DNA of 64,000 nt from Synechococcus sp. 1G10 (lineage in GTDB: Bacteria; Cyanobacteriota; Cyanobacteriia; PCC-6307; Cyanobiaceae). The notes under the pieces were generated by a model, which worked only from the letters and a program-made list of their open reading frames with translations, was not told where the DNA came from and searched no databases. The stretch covers positions 1 to 64,000 of the forward strand of contig NZ_NQKW01000017.1 in the NCBI RefSeq assembly GCF_002252625.1. Reading direction: 5' to 3'. Positions 26,627-34,952 of this stretch are shown here, in pieces; position 1 is the first letter of the stretch; the number at the start of each line of letters is the position of its first letter. The translations under genes were made by a program, and so were the position numbers.

Positions 26627-27379
26627 TTACTGTTCGGGTGGCCCCAGGTAGACCTCGATGACTCTGGGATCGGCTTTGACCTTGTCCAGTGGCCCCTCTG
26701 TTAGCACCTGCCCCTGGTGCAGCACGGTGACGTCGAAATCGAGATCCCGGATGAACTCCATGTCGTGCTCAATCACCACTACGGTGTGATCTCCAGCCAG
26801 GGACTTGATCAGTTCGGCCGTTCGCAGGGTTTCCTCATCGGTGAGGCCTGCAACCGGTTCATCCAGGAGCAGCACTTCCGGCGCCTGGGCCACCAGGGAC
26901 GCGATGGCCAGCCACTGCTTCTGGCCATGGGAGAGGGAGCCAGCCTTCACGGTGGCGAAGGGTGCCAGGCCCACATAGTTCATGATGCGATGCACCTCCT
27001 CCTTGGCGGCCTGGGGTAGCCCGGACGACAACAGGCTGAAGGCGTTCTTCACCGGAGAAGCGGCCAGTTCGAGATTACGAAGCACGCTGAGGTTCTCAAA
27101 GACCCGTGGGGTCTGGAACTTGCGGCCGATCCCCTGACGAGAGATCTTCTGCTCAGAAACACCGAGCAGGGATTGCCCCTTGAAGGTTACCGAGCCCTTG
27201 GTGGGTCGCACCTTGCCGGTGATCACATCCAGAAACGTTGTCTTGCCGGCACCGTTGGGCCCGATGATCGACTTCAGCTCACCCTTGTACAGCTTCATGC
27301 TGAGATCGGTGAGGGCATAGAAGCCGTCGAAACTCACGCTGACGTCATTGAGCTCGAGGAGAGGTTCTGGCATGGACAT
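26627..27379 (-). CDS. urtD: UrtD, urea ABC transporter ATPase (LivG-like)
   Basis: This 250-residue ABC ATPase has IIGPNGAGKTTFLDVITGKV (Walker A), the LivG-type insert GIGRKFQTPRVFENLSVLRN, a divergent signature SLSHGQKQWLAIASLV, LLLDEPVAGLTDEE (Walker B) and VVIEHDMEFI. The SLSHGQKQWL signature is the form usual in UrtD. It pairs with UrtE to energise urea uptake. Confidence 0.96.
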   Translation of the reverse strand: MSMPEPLLELNDVSVSFDGFYALTDLSMKLYKGELKSIIGPNGAGKTTFLDVITGKVRPTKGSVTFKGQSLLGVSEQKISRQGIGRKFQTPRVFENLSVLRNLELAASPVKNAFSLLSSGLPQAAKEEVHRIMNYVGLAPFATVKAGSLSHGQKQWLAIASLVAQAPEVLLLDEPVAGLTDEETLRTAELIKSLAGDHTVVVIEHDMEFIRDLDFDVTVLHQGQVLTEGPLDKVKADPRVIEVYLGPPEQ

Positions 27380-27441
27380 CGGAAAGGTGCGTATTCGAGA
27401 AAGCAGTCACAAAGGAAAACCTGGCAGCATCATCGGGCTCC

Positions 27442-28548
27442 CTAGTCCACGGGGACAGCCTCCTCATCGAGACTGGGATAGGTTTTTGCCTTCTTGGCGA
27501 TGCCGAAGGCGGCCAGCAGACTCCTGAGGCCGCCGTTGGTGACCCAGCCATAGATTCCATCTGGCATGAGCACAACAACGAAGATGAACAGGGCACCCTG
27601 AACAAAGAGCCAGGCCTCCGGCAGTGCCTCGCTCACCAGGCTGCGTAGGTAATTGACCACGGTTGCGCCGATGATCGGACCCACCAGGGTTCCCCGACCG
27701 CCCACGGCCACCCAGATCACCATCTCGATCGAGAAGGAGATCGACATGTACTGGGGAGAAACGATGCCCGACTGGACGGTGTAGAGGGCGCCGGAGATGC
27801 CGCACAGGGCTCCAGCCACCAGGAAGACGATGGTCTTGAACGGGACTGAATTGAAACCCGCAAAGCGAAATCTTGTTTCATCGTCCCGGATGGCGATCAG
27901 GGCATCACCGAAGCGACCGGTTGTGAAGTAGCGGCAGACCAGAAACGCCAGCGGTAGCAGGATCACCGTGAGGCGATAAAACAACACCTGCATGTCAGGG
28001 GAACCGACCAGTTGGCCGAACAGCTCAGAGGTGCTGGTCTTGAGGCCGTTGGTGCCGTCGAAAAGCTTCTGCTGGCCGTTGAAGAAGTGGAAGAAAACCA
28101 TCAACGCGGCCTGGGTGATGATCGAGAAATACACCCCCTTGATCCGGTTTCTGAAGATCAACCAACCCACCAGACCTGCCACCACCGCTGGGATCACCCA
28201 AAGCGCGATCAGTGTGAACGCAGGAGACCAGAACGGCTTCCAGAAGAAGGGCAGCTCAGCTACCCCGTAATTCTCGAAGAACTTGGGAATCCCGTTACCC
28301 CCGGCGAGGCTCTTGGTGTTGAGCATCAGGTACATGGCTACTGCATAGCCACCCAATGAGAAGAAGATCCCCTGACCCAGGCTCAGCAGACCGGTGTATC
28401 CCCAGATCAGATCGATCGCCAGCGCCGTGATGGCAAGCGCGAAATAGCGCCCGAACAGATTGAGCCGGAAATCGTCGAGGGCAGCCGGCAGGATGAACAG
28501 GGCAATCGCCAGCAGAATCCAGGGGACGAGTCTTTGGAAGAGTTTCAA
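27442..28548 (-). CDS. urtC: UrtC, urea ABC transporter permease (LivM-like)
   Basis: This 368-residue protein has about nine or ten membrane helices and the branched-chain/urea permease core: DLIWGYTGLLSLGQGIFFSL and GGRGTLVGPIIGATVVNYLR. UrtC forms the channel together with UrtB. Length and order (urtB-urtC-urtD) are as in known cyanobacterial clusters. It lies 60 bases behind urtB. Confidence 0.96.
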   Translation of the reverse strand: MKLFQRLVPWILLAIALFILPAALDDFRLNLFGRYFALAITALAIDLIWGYTGLLSLGQGIFFSLGGYAVAMYLMLNTKSLAGGNGIPKFFENYGVAELPFFWKPFWSPAFTLIALWVIPAVVAGLVGWLIFRNRIKGVYFSIITQAALMVFFHFFNGQQKLFDGTNGLKTSTSELFGQLVGSPDMQVLFYRLTVILLPLAFLVCRYFTTGRFGDALIAIRDDETRFRFAGFNSVPFKTIVFLVAGALCGISGALYTVQSGIVSPQYMSISFSIEMVIWVAVGGRGTLVGPIIGATVVNYLRSLVSEALPEAWLFVQGALFIFVVVLMPDGIYGWVTNGGLRSLLAAFGIAKKAKTYPSLDEEAVPVD

Positions 28549-28608
28549 GGTTGGGGCCTCCTCGTGCGGAGATGGAACGGGAAACTGCAGCGGGTGGGGA
28601 TGATCGGA

Positions 28609-29766
28609 TCAGGCATCGACCGACCGACCCTTCTGGGGGAACATGCCGTTGGGACGGAACTGGAGGAAGACGATGATGAAGATAAAGACGAGCACCAGCG
28701 ACATGCTCGTGGTCGCGAAGAATTCGGTGACTCCTCGGGCCGCCGCCGGCATGTCGGGGAAAACCGTTAGCAAGGTGCCCGAACCGATCACAGATTGAAT
28801 GATCCCGAGCAGCATCGCCGCGATCACTGTGCCAAGCAGGTTGCCCACCCCGCCCAGCACGATCACCATGAAGCAGGACACGATGTAGGCGGCTCCGAGG
28901 TTGGGGCCCACCGATCCGAGCAGCGTGATGGCGCAGCCAGCCACGCCGGCCAATCCGGATCCGATGCCGAAGGTGATGCTGTCCACGCGATCGGTAGGAA
29001 TCCCTAAACAGTTACTCATCTGACGGTTCTGGGTGACCGCACGGATGCGGAGACCCCAGACACTCTTGTTCAGGAACCAGTAGGTGGCCAGAAGCAACAG
29101 GGCCGAGAGCAGGATGATGAAGATCCTCAGTCCGGGCAGTTCGATGGTGCCGATCATCCCCCAGCTACCCTGCAGCCATTTCGGTGCAGTCACATCGATG
29201 TTGCGGGGACCGAACCAGGCCTTGGCGAGCGGGCGGACCTTATCGAAGATGTTGACTGCGATAAGACCGATGAGGATGGAGGCAGCCCAGCCGAGCCCAT
29301 TGAGATAGGTAAAGAAAGGTTTGAGCGAGAACTTCGCGCGCAGTATCTTGGAGACTATGAGTCCGGAAGCCACACCGATGATGATGCCAAGCATCATCGC
29401 GGTGGAAACACTTCGAATCAGCTGGATGAGAATCAGGCTGACGCCCCAGGTGGCGAGCAGGGTTTCCAGGGGCCTGCCGTAGAGCTGTCGGATCAACGTT
29501 CTCTCCAGCAGCACGCCAATCAGTCCAGTGACGATGAAGGCAAGTACCAAGGAGACCGGGAAATACAGCTCGAAGATCACACCACCCATGGGCTTCAACG
29601 CTGATTGCACCACGTAGGTGACATAGGCGCCCAGCATCATGAACTCACCATGGGCGAGGTTGATGACCCCCATCAAGCCAAAAACGATGGCCAGACCGGT
29701 GGCTGCAAGCAGCAGAACCGATCCGATGCTGAGGCCATCGAGAATCTGAGAGAAGAAGAGTTCCAA
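28609..29766 (-). CDS. urtB: UrtB, urea ABC transporter permease (LivH-like)
   Basis: This 385-residue membrane protein has VFGLMGVINLAHGEFMMLGA near the N-terminus and GIGSGLAGVAGCAITLLGSV towards the end, both diagnostic of LivH/UrtB permeases. UrtB carries a longer middle region than LivH, visible here as the soluble stretch around residues 175-205 (KVRPLAKAWFGPRNIDVTAP). It is preceded by two hairpins that separate it from urtA. Confidence 0.96.
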   Translation of the reverse strand: MELFFSQILDGLSIGSVLLLAATGLAIVFGLMGVINLAHGEFMMLGAYVTYVVQSALKPMGGVIFELYFPVSLVLAFIVTGLIGVLLERTLIRQLYGRPLETLLATWGVSLILIQLIRSVSTAMMLGIIIGVASGLIVSKILRAKFSLKPFFTYLNGLGWAASILIGLIAVNIFDKVRPLAKAWFGPRNIDVTAPKWLQGSWGMIGTIELPGLRIFIILLSALLLLATYWFLNKSVWGLRIRAVTQNRQMSNCLGIPTDRVDSITFGIGSGLAGVAGCAITLLGSVGPNLGAAYIVSCFMVIVLGGVGNLLGTVIAAMLLGIIQSVIGSGTLLTVFPDMPAAARGVTEFFATTSMSLVLVFIFIIVFLQFRPNGMFPQKGRSVDA

Positions 29767-29788
29767 CGGAATGAATATTGAAAGTTAG

Positions 29789-29816
29789 GTCCAGCGTCGT
29801 GTCAACGATGCTGGAC
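29789..29816 (-). terminator. Attenuator-like hairpin between urtA and urtB
   Basis: On the minus strand GTCCAGC...GCTGGAC, extended by a G-U pair and TCGT/ACGA, gives 12 bp closed by a four-base loop. With a second hairpin at 29852-29875 it sits in the 139-base gap behind urtA. Such hairpins usually let the binding-protein gene be expressed more than the permease genes. Confidence 0.65.
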
Positions 29817-29851
29817 CAGTTCGAAGGTGGTGTTGTATCGATTCGGATTGC

Positions 29852-29875
29852 GGTGGCTCCCGCAGGAACCACCGA
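29852..29875 (-). terminator. Second hairpin directly downstream of urtA
   Basis: CGGTGG/CCACCG plus TCC/GGA across one C-A mismatch with a CGCA loop, about 30 bases after the urtA stop. It probably marks the 3' end of an abundant urtA-only transcript. Confidence 0.55.
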
Positions 29876-29905
29876 TCCTTCATCGCCTCCCGATGATGGC
29901 CGGGA

Positions 29906-31222
29906 TCACATCTTGAATTTACCGGCGTCTTTCCTGTCCTGGGTCCAATCACAGGTGAAGCCCTTGGTTTCGGGCACGAACTGGTTCCAGGGCACGGGCG
30001 GAATCGCCTTTTTGCTGTCTTCGAGGATCTTGAACTGACCGTTTGCTTCGGCTTCCCCGATCAGCACACGCTCGGAGGTGTGGTGGTTGGGGAACATCTC
30101 GATCTCGCCCTGGGGCGCGGCAAACTTGATGCCGATCATGGTCTTGCGGACCTTGTCGAGATCCTCGTAGGTGCCTGCCTTCTCGACGGCATTCTTCCAG
30201 AGGTACAACATGTTGTAGGCCGACTCTGCCGGGTCACCCGTGACCCGATCAGCGCCATACATGGCCTGGAAGTCTGAGGTGAACTTTTTCGAGGCCGGGG
30301 TGTCCAGGCTCATGAAGAAGTTCCAGGCCGCAAAGGTGCCAGTGGTGTACTCAGGGCCGATCTGGCGAATTTCCTCCTCGGCGATCGAGAAGGACATGAT
30401 CGGGTATTTAGCCGGATCAATGCCTGCTGCCTTGAACTGCTTGAAGAGGGCAACGTTAGAATCACCATTCAAGGTGTTGATGATGATGCCACCGTTGGGG
30501 AACGCCTTTTTAATCTTGGCGATGATGGGCGCCACTTCGGTGTTGCCGAGTGGGATGTAGTCTTCGCCAACTGTTTCCCCGCCAAGGGCCTTCATCTGCT
30601 CCTTGATGATGGTGTTTGCAGTCCGGGGATAAACGTAGTCAGAGCCGACGAGGTAGACCTTTTTGCCAAGCTTGTCGCCATAGGTCTTCATCAGCCAGTC
30701 GACGGCTGGCTCAGCTTGCTGGTTGGGAACAGCACCTGTGTAGAAGATGTTTCTAGAGCACTCCTGCCCTTCATATTGAATCGGGTAGAAGAGCATATGG
30801 TTTTTGGCCTCATACACCGGCAACATCGCCTTGCGGCTGGCGGAGGTCCAGCCACCGAAAACCACGGCCACCTTGTCGGAGTCAATCAGCTTCTGTGATT
30901 TCTCGGCGAAGGTGGGCCAATCGGATGCCCCGTCTTCGATGACAGGGACGATTTTGTAAGACTTGCCACTAACCTTGACGCCACCTGCATCATTGATCTC
31001 TTTGATTGCCATCTCTTCGACCTCTTTCAGGGTCGTTTCCGAGATGGCCATGGTGCCACTCAGGGAGTGGAGAATGCCAACTTTGATTTCACCGTCAAAC
31101 TTGCCGGCGGATTCGCCACCGCCGCCACCGCCACCACCGCCGCCACCGCAGGAGACCAGAGTGAGGCTGACGGCGGTAGTGGCCAGTCCAGCAAACAGCC
31201 GCCGAGAGAGATTCCGAACCAT
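29906..31222 (-). CDS. urtA: UrtA, urea-binding lipoprotein of the urea ABC transporter
   Basis: This 438-residue binding protein has a basic NLSRRLF start, a hydrophobic signal (AGLATTAVSLTLVSCG) with lipobox Cys, then eleven glycines before ESAGKFDGEIKVGILHSLSG. The mature part is typical UrtA: MAISETTLKEVEEMAIKEIN, VVFGGWTSASRKAMLPVYEA, LFYPIQYEGQECSRNIFYTG and DPAESAYNMLYLWKNAVEKA. The longer frame (from 31291) is rejected because the signal peptide starts at ATG 31222. An NtcA-type promoter lies 50-91 bases upstream. The poly-glycine run presumably acts as a flexible tether to the membrane. Confidence 0.97.
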   Translation of the reverse strand: MVRNLSRRLFAGLATTAVSLTLVSCGGGGGGGGGGGESAGKFDGEIKVGILHSLSGTMAISETTLKEVEEMAIKEINDAGGVKVSGKSYKIVPVIEDGASDWPTFAEKSQKLIDSDKVAVVFGGWTSASRKAMLPVYEAKNHMLFYPIQYEGQECSRNIFYTGAVPNQQAEPAVDWLMKTYGDKLGKKVYLVGSDYVYPRTANTIIKEQMKALGGETVGEDYIPLGNTEVAPIIAKIKKAFPNGGIIINTLNGDSNVALFKQFKAAGIDPAKYPIMSFSIAEEEIRQIGPEYTTGTFAAWNFFMSLDTPASKKFTSDFQAMYGADRVTGDPAESAYNMLYLWKNAVEKAGTYEDLDKVRKTMIGIKFAAPQGEIEMFPNHHTSERVLIGEAEANGQFKILEDSKKAIPPVPWNQFVPETKGFTCDWTQDRKDAGKFKM

Positions 31223-31271
31223 TGGTGCTTTGTCAAGGTGATGGTATGCCGCAATGCTGACGGCAGCTCGG

Positions 31272-31313
31272 AACTTACGGAGGTTGCCCACGGCACTGTG
31301 TATCCGATCGCAC
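31272..31313 (-). promoter_or_regulatory. NtcA-type activated promoter of urtA
   Basis: On the minus strand GTGCGATCGGATAC (31313-31300) fits GTA-N8-TAC with one change (GTN10AC exactly). After 22 bases follows TAAGTT (31277-31272), a TAN3T -10 box. Transcription would start near 31265, about 43 bases ahead of the urtA ATG. The spacing equals that of the fmdA promoter. Confidence 0.75.
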
Positions 31314-31370
31314 GAAATGCCGGGCGTGGCTCAGAGTGTGTGGATTTGCATGTAGGGCGTGCGGCCTCAC

Positions 31371-31979
31371 TCATGTCTGTGGACTAGGTAATTGTTCTCT
31401 TAAAAAGGATTCCACCCGCTCCAGGCCCTCTCCGCTGCGCAGGTTGGTGAAACACCAGGGGCGACCGGGTCGCATCCTCTCGGTGTCTCGTTGCATCACG
31501 CTCAGATCGGCGCCCACCATCGGCGCCAGATCGATCTTGTTGATCACCAGCAGGTCGGATCGGGTGATGCCCGGGCCCCCTTTCCTGGGGATCTTGTCTC
31601 CGGCGGCTACGTCAATTACATAGATGCACAGATCGACCAGTTCCGGACTGAAACTGGCCGCGAGATTGTCGCCGCCGCTCTCTACCAGCACCAGGTCGAG
31701 ATCGGGGAACTCACTCTCCAGCTCCTCCACCGCAGCACGGTTGATCGAGCAGTCTTCACGGATAGCGGTGTGGGGGCAGCCTCCCGTTTCCACCCCGCGG
31801 ATGCGCTCGGGCTCCAGCGCCCCGGCGCGGGTCAGGAACTGGGCGTCTTCCTGGGTGTAGATGTCATTGGTGACCACCGCCAGCTGAAGCTCCTGGCGCA
31901 GCCGCCGGCAGAGGGCCTCGACGAGGGCTGTCTTGCCGGATCCCACAGGTCCGGCCACTCCAACGCGCAGTTTGCTCAT
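31371..31979 (-). CDS. ureG: UreG, urease accessory GTPase
   Basis: This 202-residue SIMIBI GTPase shows [20 protein letters not shown] (P-loop), [19 protein letters not shown] (the Cys-Pro-His nickel-binding motif), [19 protein letters not shown] and [12 protein letters not shown] (NKxD). It delivers nickel to apo-urease with UreF and UreD. It is the third gene of ureE-ureF-ureG on the minus strand. The urtA promoter lies in the 148 bases downstream of it. Confidence 0.97.
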   Translation of the reverse strand: MSKLRVGVAGPVGSGKTALVEALCRRLRQELQLAVVTNDIYTQEDAQFLTRAGALEPERIRGVETGGCPHTAIREDCSINRAAVEELESEFPDLDLVLVESGGDNLAASFSPELVDLCIYVIDVAAGDKIPRKGGPGITRSDLLVINKIDLAPMVGADLSVMQRDTERMRPGRPWCFTNLRSGEGLERVESFLREQLPSPQT

Positions 31980-32000
31980 GCTGGTGGCCTGCCTTGGCGA

Positions 32001-32702
32001 TCAACTGCGGAACAGCCTGGAGTAAAGCTCGGCATGTTGCAGTTGGCAGAGGCCGGAGCCGATGCCGCCGGTCCATTGCTCGCGTGGATCGGCGACGGCC
32101 AGCTCCCGGCCCCGCTCCACCAGCAATGGGGCCAGGGCGAGCTGCAGCCGTTGCCCCTGGGTGGGTCCAAGTGGCACCAGCCGCACGGCGGCACTGACCT
32201 GGTTGGCGCACCAGCCGTAGAGATAGGCCTCCACCAGATCAGGCAGAGGGATCTCCAGACAAAGCCCCGCCCAGGCCCAGGCCGCCGGCCAGGCCAGTTC
32301 AACCTCTGGCTGGAGCGGCCAGCCCAGCTGCGCCACCAGCTGCAGCAGGGAGCGTCCCATCTGACGTTGCTGGGCCCGCAGCTCGCTGGCTTCGCGCTGG
32401 GCGAGCAGCCAGCCGTCGAGATCGATCAACACTCCCCAAGCCAGCTGTGCTTCATCGCTCTCTGCTCCCGCTGTGGCCATGAGCTGGTGCTCGCGGATGG
32501 CCTGCTGCAGCGGGCCCAGGGCTGCCGCCTCGATACGGACGCCGCCACGGCGGAGCTCTGCTTCGAGCCAGTCCTGGAGGGCTTTCGCCGTGGTGATGTC
32601 TCCCCGCTGAACCAACACTTCCAGCCCTTCCGAGTAGCTGAACGCGCCCACTGGCAGGGCGGGACTCACCAGTTGCAGCAGATGCAGTCCGGCGACACTC
32701 AT
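32001..32702 (-). CDS. ureF: UreF, urease accessory protein
   Basis: This all-helical protein of 233 residues begins LHLLQLVSPALPVGAFSYSE followed by GLE, the standard UreF opening. It contains MGRSLLQLVAQL and ends in the UreG-contacting tail (LCQLQHAELYSRLFRS). It acts as adaptor between UreD-urease and UreG during nickel insertion. Its start overlaps the ureE stop by four bases. Confidence 0.94.
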   Translation of the reverse strand: MSVAGLHLLQLVSPALPVGAFSYSEGLEVLVQRGDITTAKALQDWLEAELRRGGVRIEAAALGPLQQAIREHQLMATAGAESDEAQLAWGVLIDLDGWLLAQREASELRAQQRQMGRSLLQLVAQLGWPLQPEVELAWPAAWAWAGLCLEIPLPDLVEAYLYGWCANQVSAAVRLVPLGPTQGQRLQLALAPLLVERGRELAVADPREQWTGGIGSGLCQLQHAELYSRLFRS

Positions 32703-33262
32703 CGCGGCTGCCCGCTGACGTGGTTGTGGGAATGGCTGTGGGAGTGACTGGTCGTGGCGTAGGCGCCCGGTTCCGGCAGAAACGGCACCAGACGGTGCTC
32801 GATCACCAGGCCTCGCTGCCGCAGCAGCTCTTCCAGCACCCCATCCTCGAGCAGCCTCAGTTCCCCGGGGCGTAGCTCCAGCGACACATGGCGGTTGCCC
32901 AGGTGGTAGGCGGCCTGGAGCAACACCAGGGGATCCGGGCTGCGCACCACCAGCACCGGCTCAGGCGCCGGCTCCACCACCACCAGCACACTGCCATCGG
33001 CCGGCATCAGCCGCTCACCTGGCTCGAGGGCCGGTCCCCGCGGCAGTTGCAGCAGCAGCTCGCGGCCACAGGAGGTGCGCCGGCGCCCCCGCAGGCTCGT
33101 GCGCTCCTGGGCGCTCAAGGGCATGCTCAGCGGCAGCAGGTCCTCGTCAGGCTCCTGCCCCTGGCCAGGGGCGTCGCAGCGCACCTCCAGCTGCAGCGGT
33201 GGCGTGAACACAGGGCCGACAGCCTCAGAACCAGTGGCCAGCCTCCCCAGGCCGGGGGGCAA
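32699..33262 (-). CDS. ureE: UreE, urease nickel metallochaperone
   Basis: The protein has 187 residues from TTG 33262; a GTG at 33211 (VFTPPLQLEVRCDAP) is an equally plausible start giving about 170. N-terminal UreE domain: RTSCGRELLLQLPRGPALEP and GERLMPADG. C-terminal domain: AAYHLGNRHVSLELRPGELR, with the dimer-interface metal histidine in GNRH. The tail ATTSHSHSHSHNHVSG is a histidine-rich nickel store. It donates nickel to the UreG/UreF/UreD complex. Divergent from ureD across a short shared control region. Confidence 0.93.
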   Translation of the reverse strand: MPPGLGRLATGSEAVGPVFTPPLQLEVRCDAPGQGQEPDEDLLPLSMPLSAQERTSLRGRRRTSCGRELLLQLPRGPALEPGERLMPADGSVLVVVEPAPEPVLVVRSPDPLVLLQAAYHLGNRHVSLELRPGELRLLEDGVLEELLRQRGLVIEHRLVPFLPEPGAYATTSHSHSHSHNHVSGQPR

Positions 33263-33267
33263 TGATT

Positions 33268-33281
33268 GTGACGATGGCTAC
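33268..33281 (+). promoter_or_regulatory. Possible weak NtcA box between ureE and ureD
   Basis: GTGACGATGGCTAC matches GTN10AC and has one mismatch to GTA-N8-TAC. The expected -10 position to the right holds only GTCAGGATT, a poor match, and nothing fits on the left. It is reported because both neighbouring nitrogen genes have good boxes, but alone it could be chance. Confidence 0.3.
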
Positions 33282-33350
33282 CGAAACCGCCCTGGCGGCC
33301 TGGGTCAGGATTCCCCGGTGGTGCCGACATCTCAGGAGCGCGAACTGGCC

Positions 33351-34238
33351 ATGCTGAGCGCCCTCCCCCAGGCCTGGTGCGCAGAGGCCAGCCTCAGCTT
33401 CCATCGCCCGGCTGATCGCGGCACCCAGCACCAGGGCTGTGCCACCGCCCCCCTCAAGATCCAGCGGGCCTTTGCCCGCGAGGATGGCCGCTGTGAACTA
33501 CCCCTGCTCCATACCGGCGGTGGCCTGGTGGGGGGGGATGAGTTGAGCATCAGAGCCGATCTAGGCCCCCACAGCCGTGCCCTGCTCACCAGCGTCGCCG
33601 CTCAGAAGGTGTATGGATCGGTGGGCCGCTCCCGCCTGGCGCCCCAGGGCCGCTGGAGCCGACAGCGGCTGAGCTTCGAGCTGTCTGAGGGGGCGGACCT
33701 GGAATGGCTGCCCCAGGAGGTGGTGGTGTTCGCCGGTGGTCTGATCGAGCAGAGCTGCCGGGTGGAGCTGGCCGAGGGGGCCAGTTGGCTCGGGGCCGAT
33801 GTGGTGCGCCTGGGCCGCAGCGCCGATGCCGAAACCCTGGGGGAGGGCAGCTGGCGTTCCCGCCTGGAGGTGCGCCGCCAGGGGCGCTGGAGCGTGGTCG
33901 ATCAACTGGAGCTGGCGGGGGAGAGCCTGCGTTCGTCCCACGGGCTGGCGGGGATGCCGGTGTTCGGCAGCCTGGTCTGGGCGGCGCCGGCGCCGGTGCC
34001 CGAAACGCTGCTGGAGCTCTGCCGCACCGATCGGGCCGGGCTGGAGGGGGAGATGGCCTGCGGCCGGCTGGATCAGGGGCTGGTGGCCCGCTACCGGGGG
34101 GCTTCCAGCCAGGCGGCCCGGTTCTGGTTCACCAGAATCTGGGCTCGGATCCGTGCGGAGCGTGGCCTGGCCCCGCCGCAGCTGCCGCGGGTCTGGCCCT
34201 TTCAGGAGGCACCCCTGGCCGACGAACGTTCCTGCTGA
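33351..34238 (+). CDS. ureD: UreD, urease accessory protein
   Basis: A protein of about 295 residues with the UreD marks [59 protein letters not shown] and [10 protein letters not shown]. It binds apo-urease and tunnels nickel from UreG/UreF. Start: ATG 33351 with AGGAG 13 bases upstream; tandem GTG codons at 33318/33321 are alternatives. The long frame back to 33075 is the antisense of ureE and is rejected. First gene of the rightward ureDABC group. Confidence 0.93.
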   Translation: MLSALPQAWCAEASLSFHRPADRGTQHQGCATAPLKIQRAFAREDGRCELPLLHTGGGLVGGDELSIRADLGPHSRALLTSVAAQKVYGSVGRSRLAPQGRWSRQRLSFELSEGADLEWLPQEVVVFAGGLIEQSCRVELAEGASWLGADVVRLGRSADAETLGEGSWRSRLEVRRQGRWSVVDQLELAGESLRSSHGLAGMPVFGSLVWAAPAPVPETLLELCRTDRAGLEGEMACGRLDQGLVARYRGASSQAARFWFTRIWARIRAERGLAPPQLPRVWPFQEAPLADERSC

Positions 34239-34290
34239 ACCTGCCCATCGCCGTCGCCACTGCCAGAGTGCCAGCGGAACGCCCTGGCCC

Positions 34291-34593
34291 ATGTATCTCA
34301 CCCCCCAGGAGAAGGACAAGCTTCTGATCGTCACTGCAGCGCTTCTGGCGGAGCGCCGGCTGCAGCGAGGTCTGCGCCTCAACCATCCCGAGGCGGTCGC
34401 CTGGCTCAGCTTCCTCGTTCTCGAGGGGGCCCGCGACGGCCGCAGCGTCGCGGAACTGATGGCCGAGGGCACCACCTGGCTCAGCCGTGAGCAGGTGATG
34501 GAGGGGGTGCCGGAGCTGATCCCCGAGGTGCAGATGGAGGCCACCTTTCCCGATGGCACCAAGCTCGTCACCTTGCATGAACCGATCCGATGA
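34291..34593 (+). CDS. ureA: Urease gamma subunit
   Basis: 100 residues, [20 protein letters not shown] then [20 protein letters not shown], a near-textbook UreA, ending VTLHEPIR. The small structural subunit assembles with UreB and UreC as (UreABC)3. The longer frame from 33799 is a shadow inside ureD. Its stop overlaps the ureB ATG. Confidence 0.98.
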   Translation: MYLTPQEKDKLLIVTAALLAERRLQRGLRLNHPEAVAWLSFLVLEGARDGRSVAELMAEGTTWLSREQVMEGVPELIPEVQMEATFPDGTKLVTLHEPIR

Positions 34594-34898
34594 TTCCTGG
34601 CGAACTCTTTCCTGAGCCCGGCAGCCTCGAGCTCAACGCCGGCCGGCCGGTCACCACGATCGACGTGGCCAACCGTGGTGATCGTCCTGTGCAGGTGGGT
34701 TCCCACTTCCACTTCCACGAAGCCAACCACGCCCTGGTCTTCGATCGGGACGCGGCGCGGGGCCAGCGCCTTGACATTCCCGCCGGCACAGCCATCCGCT
34801 TCGAGCCGGGAGATCAACGCCCCGTGCAGCTGGTGCCCCTGGCCGGATCCCGCTGTGTGTTCGGCTTCAACGGTCTGATCAACGGCCCCCTCGACTGA
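34590..34898 (+). CDS. ureB: Urease beta subunit
   Basis: 102 residues: [40 protein letters not shown] and [12 protein letters not shown] are the conserved UreB core, with the usual ending [13 protein letters not shown]. The ATGA overlap with ureA keeps the two subunits in step. It lies 54 bases before ureC. Confidence 0.98.
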   Translation: MIPGELFPEPGSLELNAGRPVTTIDVANRGDRPVQVGSHFHFHEANHALVFDRDAARGQRLDIPAGTAIRFEPGDQRPVQLVPLAGSRCVFGFNGLINGPLD

Positions 34899-34952
34899 TC
34901 GGCCCAGGGGCCGCCCCGCCTACACCACGTTCCTTCGTCACCCGCACCAGCC

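Noticed and set aside
31244-31257. GTATGCCGCAATGC as an NtcA box before urtA
   Set aside because: It is only 22 bases from the start codon, too close for activation; the box at 31300-31313 has correct spacing.
32699-32760. HSHSHSHNH repeat as a DNA microsatellite element
   Set aside because: It encodes the histidine-rich nickel-binding tail known in UreE proteins.
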